A stretch of DNA of 64,000 nucleotides, taken from NCBI RefSeq assembly GCF_023522835.1, contig NZ_JALCZU010000004.1, forward strand, positions 241,581 through 305,580, in the 5' to 3' direction. The translations under genes were made by a program, and so were the position numbers. Below the pieces are notes generated by a model that worked only from the letters and a program-made list of their open reading frames with translations, was not told the DNA's origin and ran no database searches. This DNA comes from Oceanobacillus saliphilus. Lineage in GTDB: Bacteria > Bacillota > Bacilli > Bacillales > Amphibacillaceae. This document shows positions 17,638 to 27,006 of the stretch, piece by piece; positions within the stretch are counted from its first letter, which is position 1, and each line of letters opens with the position of its first letter.

Positions 17638-18318
17638 ATGATGACTAATTCAACACATTCATACGTTCAAAAACTTGTTACGATTTATTCAAAACATACG
17701 GATGTTGAATTTGCTAGGTGGTCTAAAAACTATTTAAGAAACCAGTTCGACTTTTTAGGTATTCGAACCCCTATTCGTCGAAAACTAACGAAACAATTTA
17801 TCAAAGAAAGCGGATTACCTCAACAAGAAGAGCTGAAAGATGTCATTCTCATGCTGTGGGAACTCCCAGAACGGGAATATCAAAAAGCAGCCCTTGATAT
17901 TCTCGAGGCGTCCAAAAAGAAATTAACCAAGGATGATATGTCCTGGTTATCCAGTTTGATTGTGAAAAAGTCGTGGTGGGATACGATAGATGTCCTTTCC
18001 CCACATATAATGGGATATATGTTTTCTATTCAGCCTGAACTTATTCCCTCATTTGCGGATAAATGGATTGAGGATGATAATATATGGCTACAGAGGTCGG
18101 CCATATTGTATCAGCTAAAATACAAAGATGAAACAGATGAGGAGCTGCTATTCCGCTACATTTTAAGGAGAGCAACTAGTGATGAATTCTTTGTACAAAA
18201 GGCAATTGGATGGATATTGCGTGAATATGCCAAAACTCGCCCCGAGAACGTAAAAGCATTTGTTAGAAACCATCACTTAAAACCACTTAGTAAGCGAGAA
18301 GCATTGAAATATCTTTGA
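17638..18318 (+). CDS. DNA alkylation repair glycosylase, AlkD-like
   Basis: A HEAT-repeat-like helical protein of 226 residues that excises positively charged alkylated bases in known relatives. Family signatures are WSKNYLRNQFDFLGIRTPIRR, WELPEREYQKAALDIL, SWWDTIDVLSPHIMG and FFVQKAIGWILREYAKTRPENVKAFV. The catalytic Asp of this family lies in the WWDTID block. Start at 17638 was chosen because AAGGTGG (17626-17632) precedes ATGATG; the upstream in-frame ATG at 17623 overlaps that site. Monocistronic. Confidence 0.9.
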   Translation: MMTNSTHSYVQKLVTIYSKHTDVEFARWSKNYLRNQFDFLGIRTPIRRKLTKQFIKESGLPQQEELKDVILMLWELPEREYQKAALDILEASKKKLTKDDMSWLSSLIVKKSWWDTIDVLSPHIMGYMFSIQPELIPSFADKWIEDDNIWLQRSAILYQLKYKDETDEELLFRYILRRATSDEFFVQKAIGWILREYAKTRPENVKAFVRNHHLKPLSKREALKYL

Positions 18319-18323
18319 GGTTA

Positions 18324-18381
18324 TCGGGTTATGGCTCCCGCTTCGCTAACAATTTAACGTAGTGCGCGACTGACCCTTTAT
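18324..18381. repeat. Dispersed inverted repeat, degenerate, copy 6
   Basis: GGGTTATGGCTCCCGCTTCGCTAAC with AATTTAACGTAGTG and GACTGACCCTTTATCC. The right arm is canonical and the left arm mutated. It follows the AlkD-like stop within ten bases. Confidence 0.65.
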
Positions 18382-18503
18382 CCTCCTTAACCCTGTTAAT
18401 AACTAATAACTTTCATTTACCATTCGAATTATTCCATCCATTCAGGTTACTTAATTCATTGATATAAATTTGCTTATATTTTTTCAAGAGTTTCCTATGA
18501 TTT

Positions 18504-18560
18504 GAGTTTGTCATTGATGGCGGTTTAACTGCGAAGTTTTATGGAATGAAGGGACAGTGA
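18504..18560 (+). pseudogene. Very short SDR C-terminal remnant
   Basis: In-frame EFVIDGGLTAKFYGMKGQ then stop. FVIDGGLT with an aromatic-Gly tail is the invariant end of SDR proteins, compare EVVIDGGLTVSYG of the SDR ending at 16580. Nothing else of the gene remains. Confidence 0.6.
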
Positions 18561-18586
18561 ACTATACCCTTTGTCACATAAAAACC

Positions 18587-18645
18587 AAAAGAAAACAGTT
18601 AAAGCCACTACCATAACATCTTAGTGGCTTTAACTGTTTTCTTTT
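18587..18645. terminator. Strong bidirectional terminator
   Basis: A 24-bp stem: AAAAGAAAACAGTTAAAGCC plus ACTA pairs with TAGTGGC plus TTTAACTGTTTTCTTTT around an 11-base loop. A and T runs on both sides suit termination of the convergent genes on either flank. Confidence 0.88.
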
Positions 18646-18685
18646 TATATGAGGTCAGTGAACCGTCATAGGGGAATCTCCTCAA

Positions 18686-21600
18686 TTACTCTATCACCAA
18701 CCCATGTACAGCCTCTACTTTATTCGAGATGACTTTTAATGAAATCTCACCACTTGTAAGTGCGGTAAGTTCTCCTGTTGATGGATTGTATACTGCAGCA
18801 TATTTGTTAGATTTTTTCGCACGTTCTAATTTATCACCTGAGCCAATAAATACATTGTCACTGCCCTCCCAATTAACAGACGCTGGGTAGCTAAGAGGGA
18901 AATTCAGATTTCCAGCTTGATGACCTGTTGCTATAATATCGTCAGTTTCACCAGCTTTAATTGTTTCTGGTGCATTTATCGTTATCGAATCTAATATTGG
19001 ACGAACCTCTACTTCAATCCAATCGGAATCCCTCACTGTACTTTGCTCTGCTCCATTTTCTGGTCCAAATGCGTGGTCAGGAACAGGCGTTGGATCAATG
19101 CCAAACATAGTCCAAGCATAAAATCCACCATTATCAGGTGTTCCGTATGGAGCTTTACCTGATGATCCAACAATCAAATATGGAACTCCTTCTACACGTT
19201 CAAGGTGAACCATATGTGCATGACCGCTAATGTATATAGCACCTTTTCCATTGGAAGTTTCTCGGAATTCGGTTAGCCAATTTTCCATTAGCGCTGCCTC
19301 CTTCTGATCCGAGAGTTGGCTATTTTTTGTTGGCAGTGGATCGCGCGTTGGGTGATGACCAACAACAACGACATTATTAATCGTCGGATCTGTTGCTGCA
19401 TCATTTAGGGATTGCTTAAGCTCAATCAGCTGGTCAAAATCACTAATACGATAACTACCAGTTGATGTATCAAGTAGAATAAAACGTGTTCCATTATGAT
19501 CAAAGCTATAGCGATTCTCTTCAAAAACATCTAAGAAGTTATCTAATGTTCCCGGCCCCTGTATCTCATGATTACCAGGAATATAATAGACTGGGATGTC
19601 TCCTACTTCTTCTTCCAATATTTGTTTAGCCAATTCAAAATCCTCTACCCAGGCTGTATCCACAAGATCACCATTAATAACGATAAATTCTGGGTTTTCC
19701 GCGACAATCTCACGTAAAGACTCTCGGGCCATTTGTACTTGGCGACTATTTGGAGAACTTGCAACAAACTGGCTATCCGCTAGCATTGCAAATTTCCAGC
19801 GATTCTCTCCAATCGAATCGTTTTGAACAATCAATGGATCTGGTTTAGACACTTCCTTTTCTGGCATTTCAACGCTTGGCGGAACTTCAACCACCAAATT
19901 ATCATAAACTAATTGGCCTGTGTACTGCTTACTTGCACTCGTTTCAATCGCGCCAATTGTCCTTAATTCCAGTGGATATTGCACACCTTCTGGAATATTC
20001 ATTTCGATATATTCCCAACCTGTCCACGTTGCATACGGACCGTACAAATAATAAAACGTTCCAGCTGCATCGCGTAACGTGAAGGACATCCATTCTCCTT
20101 TTCCTTCTCCTTTTACGGACATGCCAATTTTCCTAGGTTCTCCAGGCAGCATTATTGTCGAAACTGGATGAGCATTTGCTGTTCTCGTTCCAGTTGATAA
20201 TGAAAAATCATAATTGACCTCTAATCCATTTCCTTCCTGCCCTTCTGCCGTTCCTAAACTTCCAGAACCACGAGCAGAAGAAAACCTCCATTCATCTGCT
20301 TCTTCAAAGTCTGAAACCAGCACTGTTTCCATGCCTATTGATACAGGAAGCTCAACACGCTTGTCCTTCACGCTGATCGTAATCAGCGCAGATGTCCCAT
20401 CCTGTTTTGGCTCTACTGAAAAAGTGCCATTGTGATTTTCTTCTAGGGAAATAATCGAATCATCATAGTCTAATTTCAGATCACGTGATTCAATTGGTGC
20501 AGCGTAGCCGTCCTTATCATATCCAATAACCGAGAAGATTCCATTTCTCCCCATTTCAAGACCAAGATACGATTGTGAAGTTTCCAATCGATCCAGCTCA
20601 CCGAGTACCGTAATATCCTTTGTTCCTTTTACTGATTGAATTTGTGCTTGCGCTACTGCTGACCCTGACTTTTTCGCATAAAAAACACCATTTTCATCAA
20701 ACGAACCAACATCTGCTGGAAGTGCCTGCCATCTTATTCCCTCTACATTGACAGGAAAATAATTTTCATCATGACCAAGACCTATAAAACTTCTGCCTAA
20801 GCCTGGAAAAACACGATAGCTATTATCACCCTTAACCACAGTTTCAACGGCAAAGTTTGTCAGCTCTCCACTTCCTGCTTCAGCAAAAACCCCAATTCCA
20901 TTCGGTACATACCGCTCCGTTCCATCTGATGGATTATTTACAATATTAGCATCCGTTTCCCCTGGCATACGTGCAACCATGGTAGAAGAACCGCCACCAT
21001 CCAGATTCAATGCCTGGTACGCACCATATTCCTTCATCAATTCTCCCATTTCTTTATACGTCATTCCTCGGCTGTCCACTTGACGGCCGTCAATAAGTCC
21101 TAAAATCATCGTTTTCCCGTCCTCTGAGAAACCAACCGCTGTCCTTGGTGCGGTTAAATTGTCATCTACATTAGCAGGGACCTGTCCATTTTCTACTAAA
21201 ATCGTATTTCCACCGATGGCAAAATTCATGAAAGCATCTCCATCGATTTTCGGTGTGTAGGAAACCTTTACTTCATCACCAACGGAAAGTTCTTTTAATA
21301 GTTCCGCACCCGTTTCCCGACCAACAAGTACAAATATATTTTCTTCAATTGCTCCTCGTCCGACTTCATTGGAAACAGCAGCCACTTTCCCGTCTTGGAC
21401 AGTTACTTCATATATATAACTTCCGGCATTCGCCCGTTGTGCTTCTCCCCAAACCGATGTATAGACACCAATTCCATTCGATGGAATGCTCGACTGGTTT
21501 AATGCTGCAAGCGGCCGCTCACCACTCGGCATCTGAACAATGCCTTCCAAAAAAACAGATGTAATGTCCCCAATTCCATGTTCATTTACACCAGCTGTTA

Positions 21601-22075
21601 ATGTATGCGATCCTTGTGGTCCTTTTAATAATGAACCATCTTCAATCATCGTACCCGACGGAGCTTTCGTATTATTAATATCAAAAAAGTCCCCATTTAC
21701 TCCGCCAACTGCACCAGATTGTTTAGCCATTTCCGATAATGGCTTGGAGTCTGTAATAACACCTGGATATAGCAAATCCGTAGAAACTGCTTCATTTGCT
21801 AGGTCAACCGTCATTACTTCTCCATTTAACCACCCACGCGCATCAAACCGTTCAAAGTGAGTCAGTTCGATTCCCGGTCCAATCATTGTTGTCTCTTCAC
21901 TCGAAACAATCGTCTTACCAGCTGGGCCTACTGTAATAATCGGCTCCGTTTTATCCGATGACGCGGACCTGGCATCAGCTACAGGATTATCCTTTGCATG
22001 TACAACTGGCACTGGAATAACAGATGAAATGATGAGCAAAATAGCAAATATACCGCTGATCCATTTTCGGTTCAA
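18686..22075 (-). CDS. Secreted phosphodiester glycosidase / metallophosphatase fusion
   Basis: A 1129-residue exported protein. Signal peptide about 1-27 (ends VVHA). Residues about 95-400 form a phosphodiester glycosidase domain of the NAGPA type: GVNGDFFD, APRTAVGFSEDG and ALNLDGGGSSTM. An Ig-like region and a carbohydrate-binding-like beta domain (about 590-735) follow. A calcineurin-type phosphatase lies about 760-1010: LADSQ, VINGDLVD, IPGNHE, VVGHHP and SGHAHMVH supply the two-metal ligands. The C-terminus is another Ig-like domain. Start is TTG with AAGGAGG upstream. It likely removes sugar-phosphodiester and phosphate groups from cell-wall or environmental polymers, perhaps for phosphate gain; that role is inferred. 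Monocistronic. Confidence 0.88.
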   Translation of the reverse strand: MNRKWISGIFAILLIISSVIPVPVVHAKDNPVADARSASSDKTEPIITVGPAGKTIVSSEETTMIGPGIELTHFERFDARGWLNGEVMTVDLANEAVSTDLLYPGVITDSKPLSEMAKQSGAVGGVNGDFFDINNTKAPSGTMIEDGSLLKGPQGSHTLTAGVNEHGIGDITSVFLEGIVQMPSGERPLAALNQSSIPSNGIGVYTSVWGEAQRANAGSYIYEVTVQDGKVAAVSNEVGRGAIEENIFVLVGRETGAELLKELSVGDEVKVSYTPKIDGDAFMNFAIGGNTILVENGQVPANVDDNLTAPRTAVGFSEDGKTMILGLIDGRQVDSRGMTYKEMGELMKEYGAYQALNLDGGGSSTMVARMPGETDANIVNNPSDGTERYVPNGIGVFAEAGSGELTNFAVETVVKGDNSYRVFPGLGRSFIGLGHDENYFPVNVEGIRWQALPADVGSFDENGVFYAKKSGSAVAQAQIQSVKGTKDITVLGELDRLETSQSYLGLEMGRNGIFSVIGYDKDGYAAPIESRDLKLDYDDSIISLEENHNGTFSVEPKQDGTSALITISVKDKRVELPVSIGMETVLVSDFEEADEWRFSSARGSGSLGTAEGQEGNGLEVNYDFSLSTGTRTANAHPVSTIMLPGEPRKIGMSVKGEGKGEWMSFTLRDAAGTFYYLYGPYATWTGWEYIEMNIPEGVQYPLELRTIGAIETSASKQYTGQLVYDNLVVEVPPSVEMPEKEVSKPDPLIVQNDSIGENRWKFAMLADSQFVASSPNSRQVQMARESLREIVAENPEFIVINGDLVDTAWVEDFELAKQILEEEVGDIPVYYIPGNHEIQGPGTLDNFLDVFEENRYSFDHNGTRFILLDTSTGSYRISDFDQLIELKQSLNDAATDPTINNVVVVGHHPTRDPLPTKNSQLSDQKEAALMENWLTEFRETSNGKGAIYISGHAHMVHLERVEGVPYLIVGSSGKAPYGTPDNGGFYAWTMFGIDPTPVPDHAFGPENGAEQSTVRDSDWIEVEVRPILDSITINAPETIKAGETDDIIATGHQAGNLNFPLSYPASVNWEGSDNVFIGSGDKLERAKKSNKYAAVYNPSTGELTALTSGEISLKVISNKVEAVHGLVIE

Positions 22076-22790
22076 CTTAAATCCCTCCTTATTAAAAGTA
22101 GATTGGAAATTGAAATTACTAATGATAAATAACTAAGTATCCTCCCTTCTCATTATTTCTATCCTTATACTAGCAAAGTAGCATTAATTAAATGTATGAA
22201 TTTTATGAATTTTTATAGGATATAAGGAGGAGTAATATTTACGTTTCAGGTGAGGCGAAGGGACACGTTTGTTGGCCCATGAATCTTTCTGAATTTGATT
22301 GGTGGGGTTGCGCCTTCATGGGGCAAGATTGCACGATGAAGCGTGGTGGGCGTGCTGTCTGTGACCATTTATTTCTTGGGGTCGCTCCTTCCTTTTCTCA
22401 ACTACTCTCAGAGCATAGTGTAATAGAAAGATAAAAGCAATCTCTAAATCTTATCTTCATTAGCCTAAAAACTTAATAAAACTTTAGATTGATAGGGTCA
22501 GTACCCCGCCTCACTAATACTTTAATGCAGTGGGGGTCTGACCCTGTTTATCTAGGCTATATCCTATGATGATAAAGCAAGATCCCTTTCACGTTCTAGA
22601 GGGGCACCATCATAAAGTTCTGGGATAGATGAGCATTTTCAAAAAAATGGAATTTTGAGGAGGTTGCTTAAGGTCGCTCAAATTTGTGTGATCATGCTTG
22701 ACTTATTTGCCATCATACGCTGTCCCCTGCCCTTCCCCTTTTTCGACAAATTATGACAAATATCGGGAAGTGACATACACGGGAATTAGG
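22076..22790. other. 715-base intergenic region
   Basis: Holds a type B dispersed repeat (22494-22548) and a GC-richer patch at about 22240-22380 with several GGGG/CCCC blocks that could be a decayed repeat. No open frame resembles a known protein. Confidence 0.5.
22494..22548. repeat. Dispersed inverted repeat, type B, copy 7
   Basis: AGGGTCAGTACCCCGCC, core CTCACTAATACTTTAATGCA, GTGGGGGTCTGACCCTG. The core and right arm are almost identical to copies at 24057, 28553, 34119 and 53184. Confidence 0.9.
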
Positions 22791-23954
22791 TCACATTAGT
22801 TTTTTGATGTATGGAATCTTTCTCCATACGAAGTGACTTATGAAGAAACTAAGAACTATACCCAAAAATGCAGTACAGAGGAATTTCATTAATACGGATA
22901 CTTGTATATTTGTAAACATATATTGGAGAAATACGAGTACAGGAACATGAATAAAATAAACGACAAAAACATTAGACGATAGGGTTTTAGATAAACGATT
23001 TACACCATTTAATTTTTCTCTAAACAAAACTACTAGCCCAATTACAAGCGAAAAACAGAGTAATGTCTCAATAAATGAACGAGATAGTGAACCAAAATTT
23101 GCTCCACCCTTTATGAGAAATGGGTATAATGCGTTCCCTCCAAAGTACAAAATCAACACTAATACAATTCCGATGGCAAGCCAAATAAAACCTATTTTTG
23201 TATTCAAAGTTAATAACCAATTCCTACTTGATGCCATGATTCCCAATGCAAAAAAGCTTACATATTGAGGGAGGTGTGCAGGTTCAGTTTGGATAAAACC
23301 TAAAACACCAGTCCAATAATCGATTGGATACCAGATTCTAATAATAAAGGTTGCTAATGTAACTCCTAGAATAGATAAATAAACCTGATTCATTTTTATA
23401 TTTTCACAAGATTGGTTAACGGATTTATGAGGTGAAAAGTAGGTGCAGATTGCTAATACAACTGCATATACGAGTAAATGCTCTAAAAACCACAAATGTC
23501 CAAATTGCATATCTGGCCAAGCAGGTCCAGACCAGTCCAATGGCATTTCTCCCATTCCAAAAAATATATTGACATAGTACGGTAAAAATGAGATTGTTTC
23601 ATAGTTTCTAAAATGAATATAATAGAAATACATTAGAACAGGAATCATCACTAGAAAGCCTAATAACAACGGGACACCAATTCTAATAACTCTTTCTTTT
23701 AAAAATCTGATGGGCCCTTTTCTTTCAATAGACTGCGGTAGAAAATAAGCAGATAAAAAGAAAAATAAGCTCATAAAAAATGCTGCATTTACAGTGAAAA
23801 ACTTACCTAACCAATCGATCCTTTCCTGCTCTTGGAAATACCACCAGCCCCCAGGGCCATATGCCTGACCAGCATGGTGAACAACTACGAGCATGATTAA
23901 AACAATTTTTAGATTATCTATAAAAAATAAATGGTTAACCTCTCTTTTCATCAT
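22791..23954 (-). CDS. Membrane acyltransferase (acyltransferase 3 family)
   Basis: A 387-residue membrane protein with about ten spans. FIDNLKIVLIMLVVVHHAGQAYG near the N-terminus holds the family's conserved His in the first span, and MSLFFFLSAYFLPQSI, FLKERVIRIGVPLLLGF, FGHLWFLEHLL and a final FVVYFIHVPVLVFLQY are classic acyltransferase 3 features. Such proteins O-acylate cell-surface sugars or lipids in many bacteria. ATGATG start chosen at 23954 because GGAG lies nine bases before it. No neighbour hints at the acceptor. Confidence 0.88.
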   Translation of the reverse strand: MMKREVNHLFFIDNLKIVLIMLVVVHHAGQAYGPGGWWYFQEQERIDWLGKFFTVNAAFFMSLFFFLSAYFLPQSIERKGPIRFLKERVIRIGVPLLLGFLVMIPVLMYFYYIHFRNYETISFLPYYVNIFFGMGEMPLDWSGPAWPDMQFGHLWFLEHLLVYAVVLAICTYFSPHKSVNQSCENIKMNQVYLSILGVTLATFIIRIWYPIDYWTGVLGFIQTEPAHLPQYVSFFALGIMASSRNWLLTLNTKIGFIWLAIGIVLVLILYFGGNALYPFLIKGGANFGSLSRSFIETLLCFSLVIGLVVLFREKLNGVNRLSKTLSSNVFVVYFIHVPVLVFLQYMFTNIQVSVLMKFLCTAFLGIVLSFFISHFVWRKIPYIKKLM

Positions 23955-24056
23955 ACACACCCTCTCCAGCGGGATTAGTTATTATTATCTATTCTTGACT
24001 TATATACCATTATACACTGACTATGTTGAAATTTTGTAAATTTTCAGGGGGTTGAC

Positions 24057-24108
24057 ATGGTCGTCCCCCACCTCACTAATACTTTAATGCAGTGAGGGTC
24101 TGACCCTT
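24057..24108. repeat. Dispersed inverted repeat, type B, copy 8
   Basis: ATGGTCGTCCCCCAC, core CTCACTAATACTTTAATGCA, GTGAGGGTCTGACCCTTTT. Located between the acyltransferase promoter region and the redox operon end. Confidence 0.88.
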
Positions 24109-24226
24109 TTCATCTCAGTTGAATAATAAAAAGTACTGGCTTTTTTACGAGATCAGGATGGTACTTTAATTCAAAAAGAAGAAGAGTAGCGACAGAGCTA
24201 CTCTTCTTCTTTTCCTTGAGATTAAT

Positions 24227-24532
24227 TTATTTAACTGGTCCTTTCGTAATCTCAGTAAGTTTAGTATTGATGGCAAATATTTTTGCGTTTACATCTGTTA
24301 TTCCAAATCCAGCTAATCTTTTGGAATGCATATCTAAATACTTTTCTGCTGTTTCTTTTGTTTCGAAAATATAAATTCCACCAGCTTCATTTGTTTTAGT
24401 ATTTTCTGTCCAGATTTTCCAAATGAAGCCATCTTCCTTATTAATGCTTTTCGCTAAATCAGAAAATGCCTCTGCCATTTCATCTCCGAAGGGTCCATTC
24501 ATTTTGAAATCCACTTGCAGTACGTATGTCAT
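24227..24532 (-). CDS. YdhR-like putative monooxygenase
   Basis: A 101-residue small alpha/beta-barrel dimer protein of the YdhR type: YVLQVDFKMNGPFGDEM, EDGFIWKIWTENTKTNEAGGIYIFETKETAEKYLDMH. E. coli YdhR resembles cofactor-free quinone-forming monooxygenases. Start at the ATG at 24532, because GGGAGA lies six bases upstream. It is third in a minus-strand operon behind an FMN reductase and a DsbA-like protein, six to ten bases after the latter, which suggests a shared role in aromatic, quinone or thiol stress. Confidence 0.85.
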   Translation of the reverse strand: MTYVLQVDFKMNGPFGDEMAEAFSDLAKSINKEDGFIWKIWTENTKTNEAGGIYIFETKETAEKYLDMHSKRLAGFGITDVNAKIFAINTKLTEITKGPVK

Positions 24533-24544
24533 AGTCATTCTCCC

Positions 24545-25474
24545 TTATTTTGTAGTCATTGTAAAATATAATTCTCCCAGAATTTCCTTCACTTGATAAC
24601 TATTTGGCGAAAGCTCTCTTTTGACAAAAGCGTTGATATCTGACTGTTCAACATCATACATTACTTCAATTTCTTTTGAAAAAAGGAGCTTTTCTTCTTC
24701 AAGTAAAGCTGATAATGCTGGTTGTTTTTTCGGGATAGGTTTTTCACCTAGAATTTGCGTTAATCCATCGACATAATATTCGAAAGGGCGACCGCCAACG
24801 ATCTTAACCCCTTTATTTTCTTCATTAACCATGATAATAGTTGGGAATCCTCTAGCACCAAGTTGTCTTGTTAGTGCGAAGTCTTCGTTTAATAAATCAT
24901 GACCGGTTTGCTCATCAGCTTTTTTAACAATTACCTTACCATCCAGTCCCATTTCATTGACGATTTCTACTAATACAGCCGCTTCCCCAATGTTTTTATT
25001 GAAAGCAAATAGAACTTCTCTGGCACGACGCAGGTATTCAAATGCTTTTTCCTCACCATGATGTTTTTGAATTATTTTATGGACACGAGATGGTGGAAAA
25101 GATGACTGAACTGGATTGTCAATCATAAGTGAACCATCAATCGGCATTCGATAATGTTCGCCTACTTCTCTCCAGTGACCTGCAACATCAGCGGGTCCGT
25201 TGATGCCGTTAGCAGGATCGACAGGACCACCATGCCATTTTTCTAATAAACCACCCATGACGGTTTTGAAGTTGAAGTAGTGTCCATACTGCTTCATAAA
25301 ACGACGAAGTGTTGGTTCTATTGCCCAGCAATGTGAGCAAATTGGATCGGTAACATAATATAAATCAATTTTTTTACTTGGTTGGTTCAAATCGATTACC
25401 TCCATTTCATCTTCGCCCGCAACGCCACATACTCCTGTTTCTAAATCACAAATCATATTATTATTGTTTTTCAA
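24545..25474 (-). CDS. DsbA family thioredoxin-fold protein (FrnE/SpxH-like)
   Basis: A 309-residue cytosolic thioredoxin-like protein. LYYVTDPICSHCWAIEP carries a CxxC motif (Cys-Ser-His-Cys), followed by a helical insertion and LGARGFPTIIMV with the cis-Pro. The build matches FrnE-type DsbA proteins and is related to the Spx adaptor SpxH/YjbH, which has a similar DPxCxxCW segment. Start TTG at 25474: AGGAGG lies eight bases upstream, while the longer frame to 25501 has no site. No signal peptide, so it acts inside the cell. Operon with the YdhR-like and FMN reductase genes. Confidence 0.85.
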   Translation of the reverse strand: MKNNNNMICDLETGVCGVAGEDEMEVIDLNQPSKKIDLYYVTDPICSHCWAIEPTLRRFMKQYGHYFNFKTVMGGLLEKWHGGPVDPANGINGPADVAGHWREVGEHYRMPIDGSLMIDNPVQSSFPPSRVHKIIQKHHGEEKAFEYLRRAREVLFAFNKNIGEAAVLVEIVNEMGLDGKVIVKKADEQTGHDLLNEDFALTRQLGARGFPTIIMVNEENKGVKIVGGRPFEYYVDGLTQILGEKPIPKKQPALSALLEEEKLLFSKEIEVMYDVEQSDINAFVKRELSPNSYQVKEILGELYFTMTTK

Positions 25475-25554
25475 TTCAATTTCCTCCTTTCTATGGAACA
25501 ATCGAGGAAAAAGCGAAATCCTAATTCCTCGCCTTAAATCATTTCTTGAAATGA

Positions 25555-26112
25555 TTATCTAATTGTTTTCAATGCAGAAGACCAAGCAACGACCTCATTT
25601 AACATGGTTTGAACGGTTTCTTCATGAAACGGTGCTGGCTTGAAAGTTCTCATGTCTTCAAAATCTGTGAATAGACTTAGGGCAGGTTGAGTTCCCACTG
25701 TTGCGACTTTCGGTACAGTCAAAATTAATCGCAAATTATTAGCTGCTGTCACCCCTAGCGTAGAACCATAACTTACAATACCAGCTGCTTTATTGTTCCA
25801 CTCGACATATAAGTAATCAATCGCATCTTTTAAACCGGATGTAACGGCTTTGTTGTATTCAGGAGTTACGAAAACAAACCCATCAAGTTCACTAATTTTT
25901 TCAGACCAAACTTTCGCTTCCGCTGCTTGATAATCCTGTGACATAATAGCAGGAATAGGTTCATTAAACTTTGGTAGGTTGTACTCTTTAATATCTACCA
26001 ACTCAAATTCAGCATCCGTTCGTTGATCAGCGATGGATTTCACCCATTCTGCCACTTGTATATTTACTCTTGAATCCCTCGTACTTCCAGTAATAATACC
26101 AATTTTAATCAT
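25555..26112 (-). CDS. NADPH-dependent FMN reductase
   Basis: A 185-residue flavodoxin-fold enzyme of the azoreductase/chromate-reductase type. IGIITGSTRDSRVN binds FMN phosphate, and FVFVTPEYNKAVTSGLKDAIDYL is the family signature. Such enzymes reduce quinones, azo dyes or FMN with NADPH. First gene of a minus-strand operon (this gene, DsbA-like, YdhR-like), divergent from the TetR gene at 26269; a near-palindrome in the gap is a possible operator. Confidence 0.92.
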   Translation of the reverse strand: MIKIGIITGSTRDSRVNIQVAEWVKSIADQRTDAEFELVDIKEYNLPKFNEPIPAIMSQDYQAAEAKVWSEKISELDGFVFVTPEYNKAVTSGLKDAIDYLYVEWNNKAAGIVSYGSTLGVTAANNLRLILTVPKVATVGTQPALSLFTDFEDMRTFKPAPFHEETVQTMLNEVVAWSSALKTIR

Positions 26113-26136
26113 ATCTTTTTCTCCTAAATTTTTTTT

Positions 26137-26154
26137 AAATAAAACGTCTTATTT
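26137..26154. promoter_or_regulatory. Candidate operator between FMN reductase and TetR
   Basis: AAATAAAACGTCTTATTT is an imperfect palindrome: AAATAA and TTATTT arms around AACGTC. It lies 25 bases before the FMN reductase ATG and 115 before the TetR start. Confidence 0.45.
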
Positions 26155-26268
26155 GCTTTATAATTAAATATTAAGTCATACTAAATAGGATGAATACCAA
26201 TAGTTCTGGCAATTTGTTGTTTATACAACAGATTGAAGAATATGTTTAAAAAGTAGGGGGAAGAAAAA

Positions 26269-26838
26269 GTGACGCAACCAAAGACGGACCCTCGGGTTCT
26301 TCGTACGCGTAAATTAATTATGGATTCTTTCATTGAACTTTCAGGAAAAAAGGAATTTAAGGATATTACGATAAAAGATATTACGACAGAAGCCATGATT
26401 AATCGGGCAACCTTTTATTATCATTTTGAAGATATCTATGATCTACTAGAAAAGGTCTTATCAGAAGTATTGTTAGTCAATTTGAATTATGATACATACG
26501 AGAATGATGAACTAAATGAAGAAGCTTTTGTTCGTATCTTTACAGCGATCACAAATTTTCAAAAGTCATTATCCAATCGTTGCCATCGAGGATATGAAGA
26601 TACAATTGGAAGAATAATTCGGGAACAGCTCGAAATCATTTTTTACAAAATGATGCTAAAACAAAATAGAATGGAGCATGATGAATCACTAAAAATTACT
26701 TCGGTTATATTAAGCTGGGGCATTTACGGGGCTTCTGTAGAATGGAAAAGAAATGGGATGAAGGTACCTATGGAAGAATTTATAAAATCCGCAATCCCCT
26801 TTTTAGTGTCTGGGATTGATTTTGGATCTAAAATCTAA
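26269..26838 (+). CDS. TetR family regulator of the redox operon
   Basis: A 189-residue TetR protein. DNA-binding part at about 10-57 with IKDITTEAMINRATFYYHFEDIYDL, then a helical ligand domain. GTG start with AGGGGG six bases before. It is divergent from the FMN reductase operon, the classic layout for a repressor of its neighbour. It belongs to a different branch from the three dehydrogenase-associated TetR proteins in the window. Inducer unknown; quinones or electrophiles would fit the target genes. Confidence 0.9.
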   Translation: MTQPKTDPRVLRTRKLIMDSFIELSGKKEFKDITIKDITTEAMINRATFYYHFEDIYDLLEKVLSEVLLVNLNYDTYENDELNEEAFVRIFTAITNFQKSLSNRCHRGYEDTIGRIIREQLEIIFYKMMLKQNRMEHDESLKITSVILSWGIYGASVEWKRNGMKVPMEEFIKSAIPFLVSGIDFGSKI

Positions 26839-26914
26839 CAAGTATATATGAATGGAAGCATTAAAAATTCCTTATTCTCTTATTGCTGGAGTATGAATGG
26901 CGGAGATGATTAAC

Positions 26915-26945
26915 GAGGGTTGAAAGGGGCTGACCCTTTTTATTC
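26915..26945. repeat. Half copy of the dispersed repeat
   Basis: GAGGGTTGAAAGGGGCTGACCCTTTTTATTC retains only the right arm GGGGCTGACCC with the T-run, behind the TetR stop. Confidence 0.55.
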
Positions 26946-27006
26946 TATAGAAAAAGAACCCATTCTGAACAATTGTCAAAATGGATCCTTATTCTACATC
27001 AATTTA

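Larger units (their letters stand above)
18319..18685. other. Intergenic region with repeat, SDR debris and terminator
   Basis: Contains a degenerate dispersed repeat (18324-18381), a tiny SDR C-terminal fragment (18504-18560) and a strong two-way terminator (18587-18645). Confidence 0.7.
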
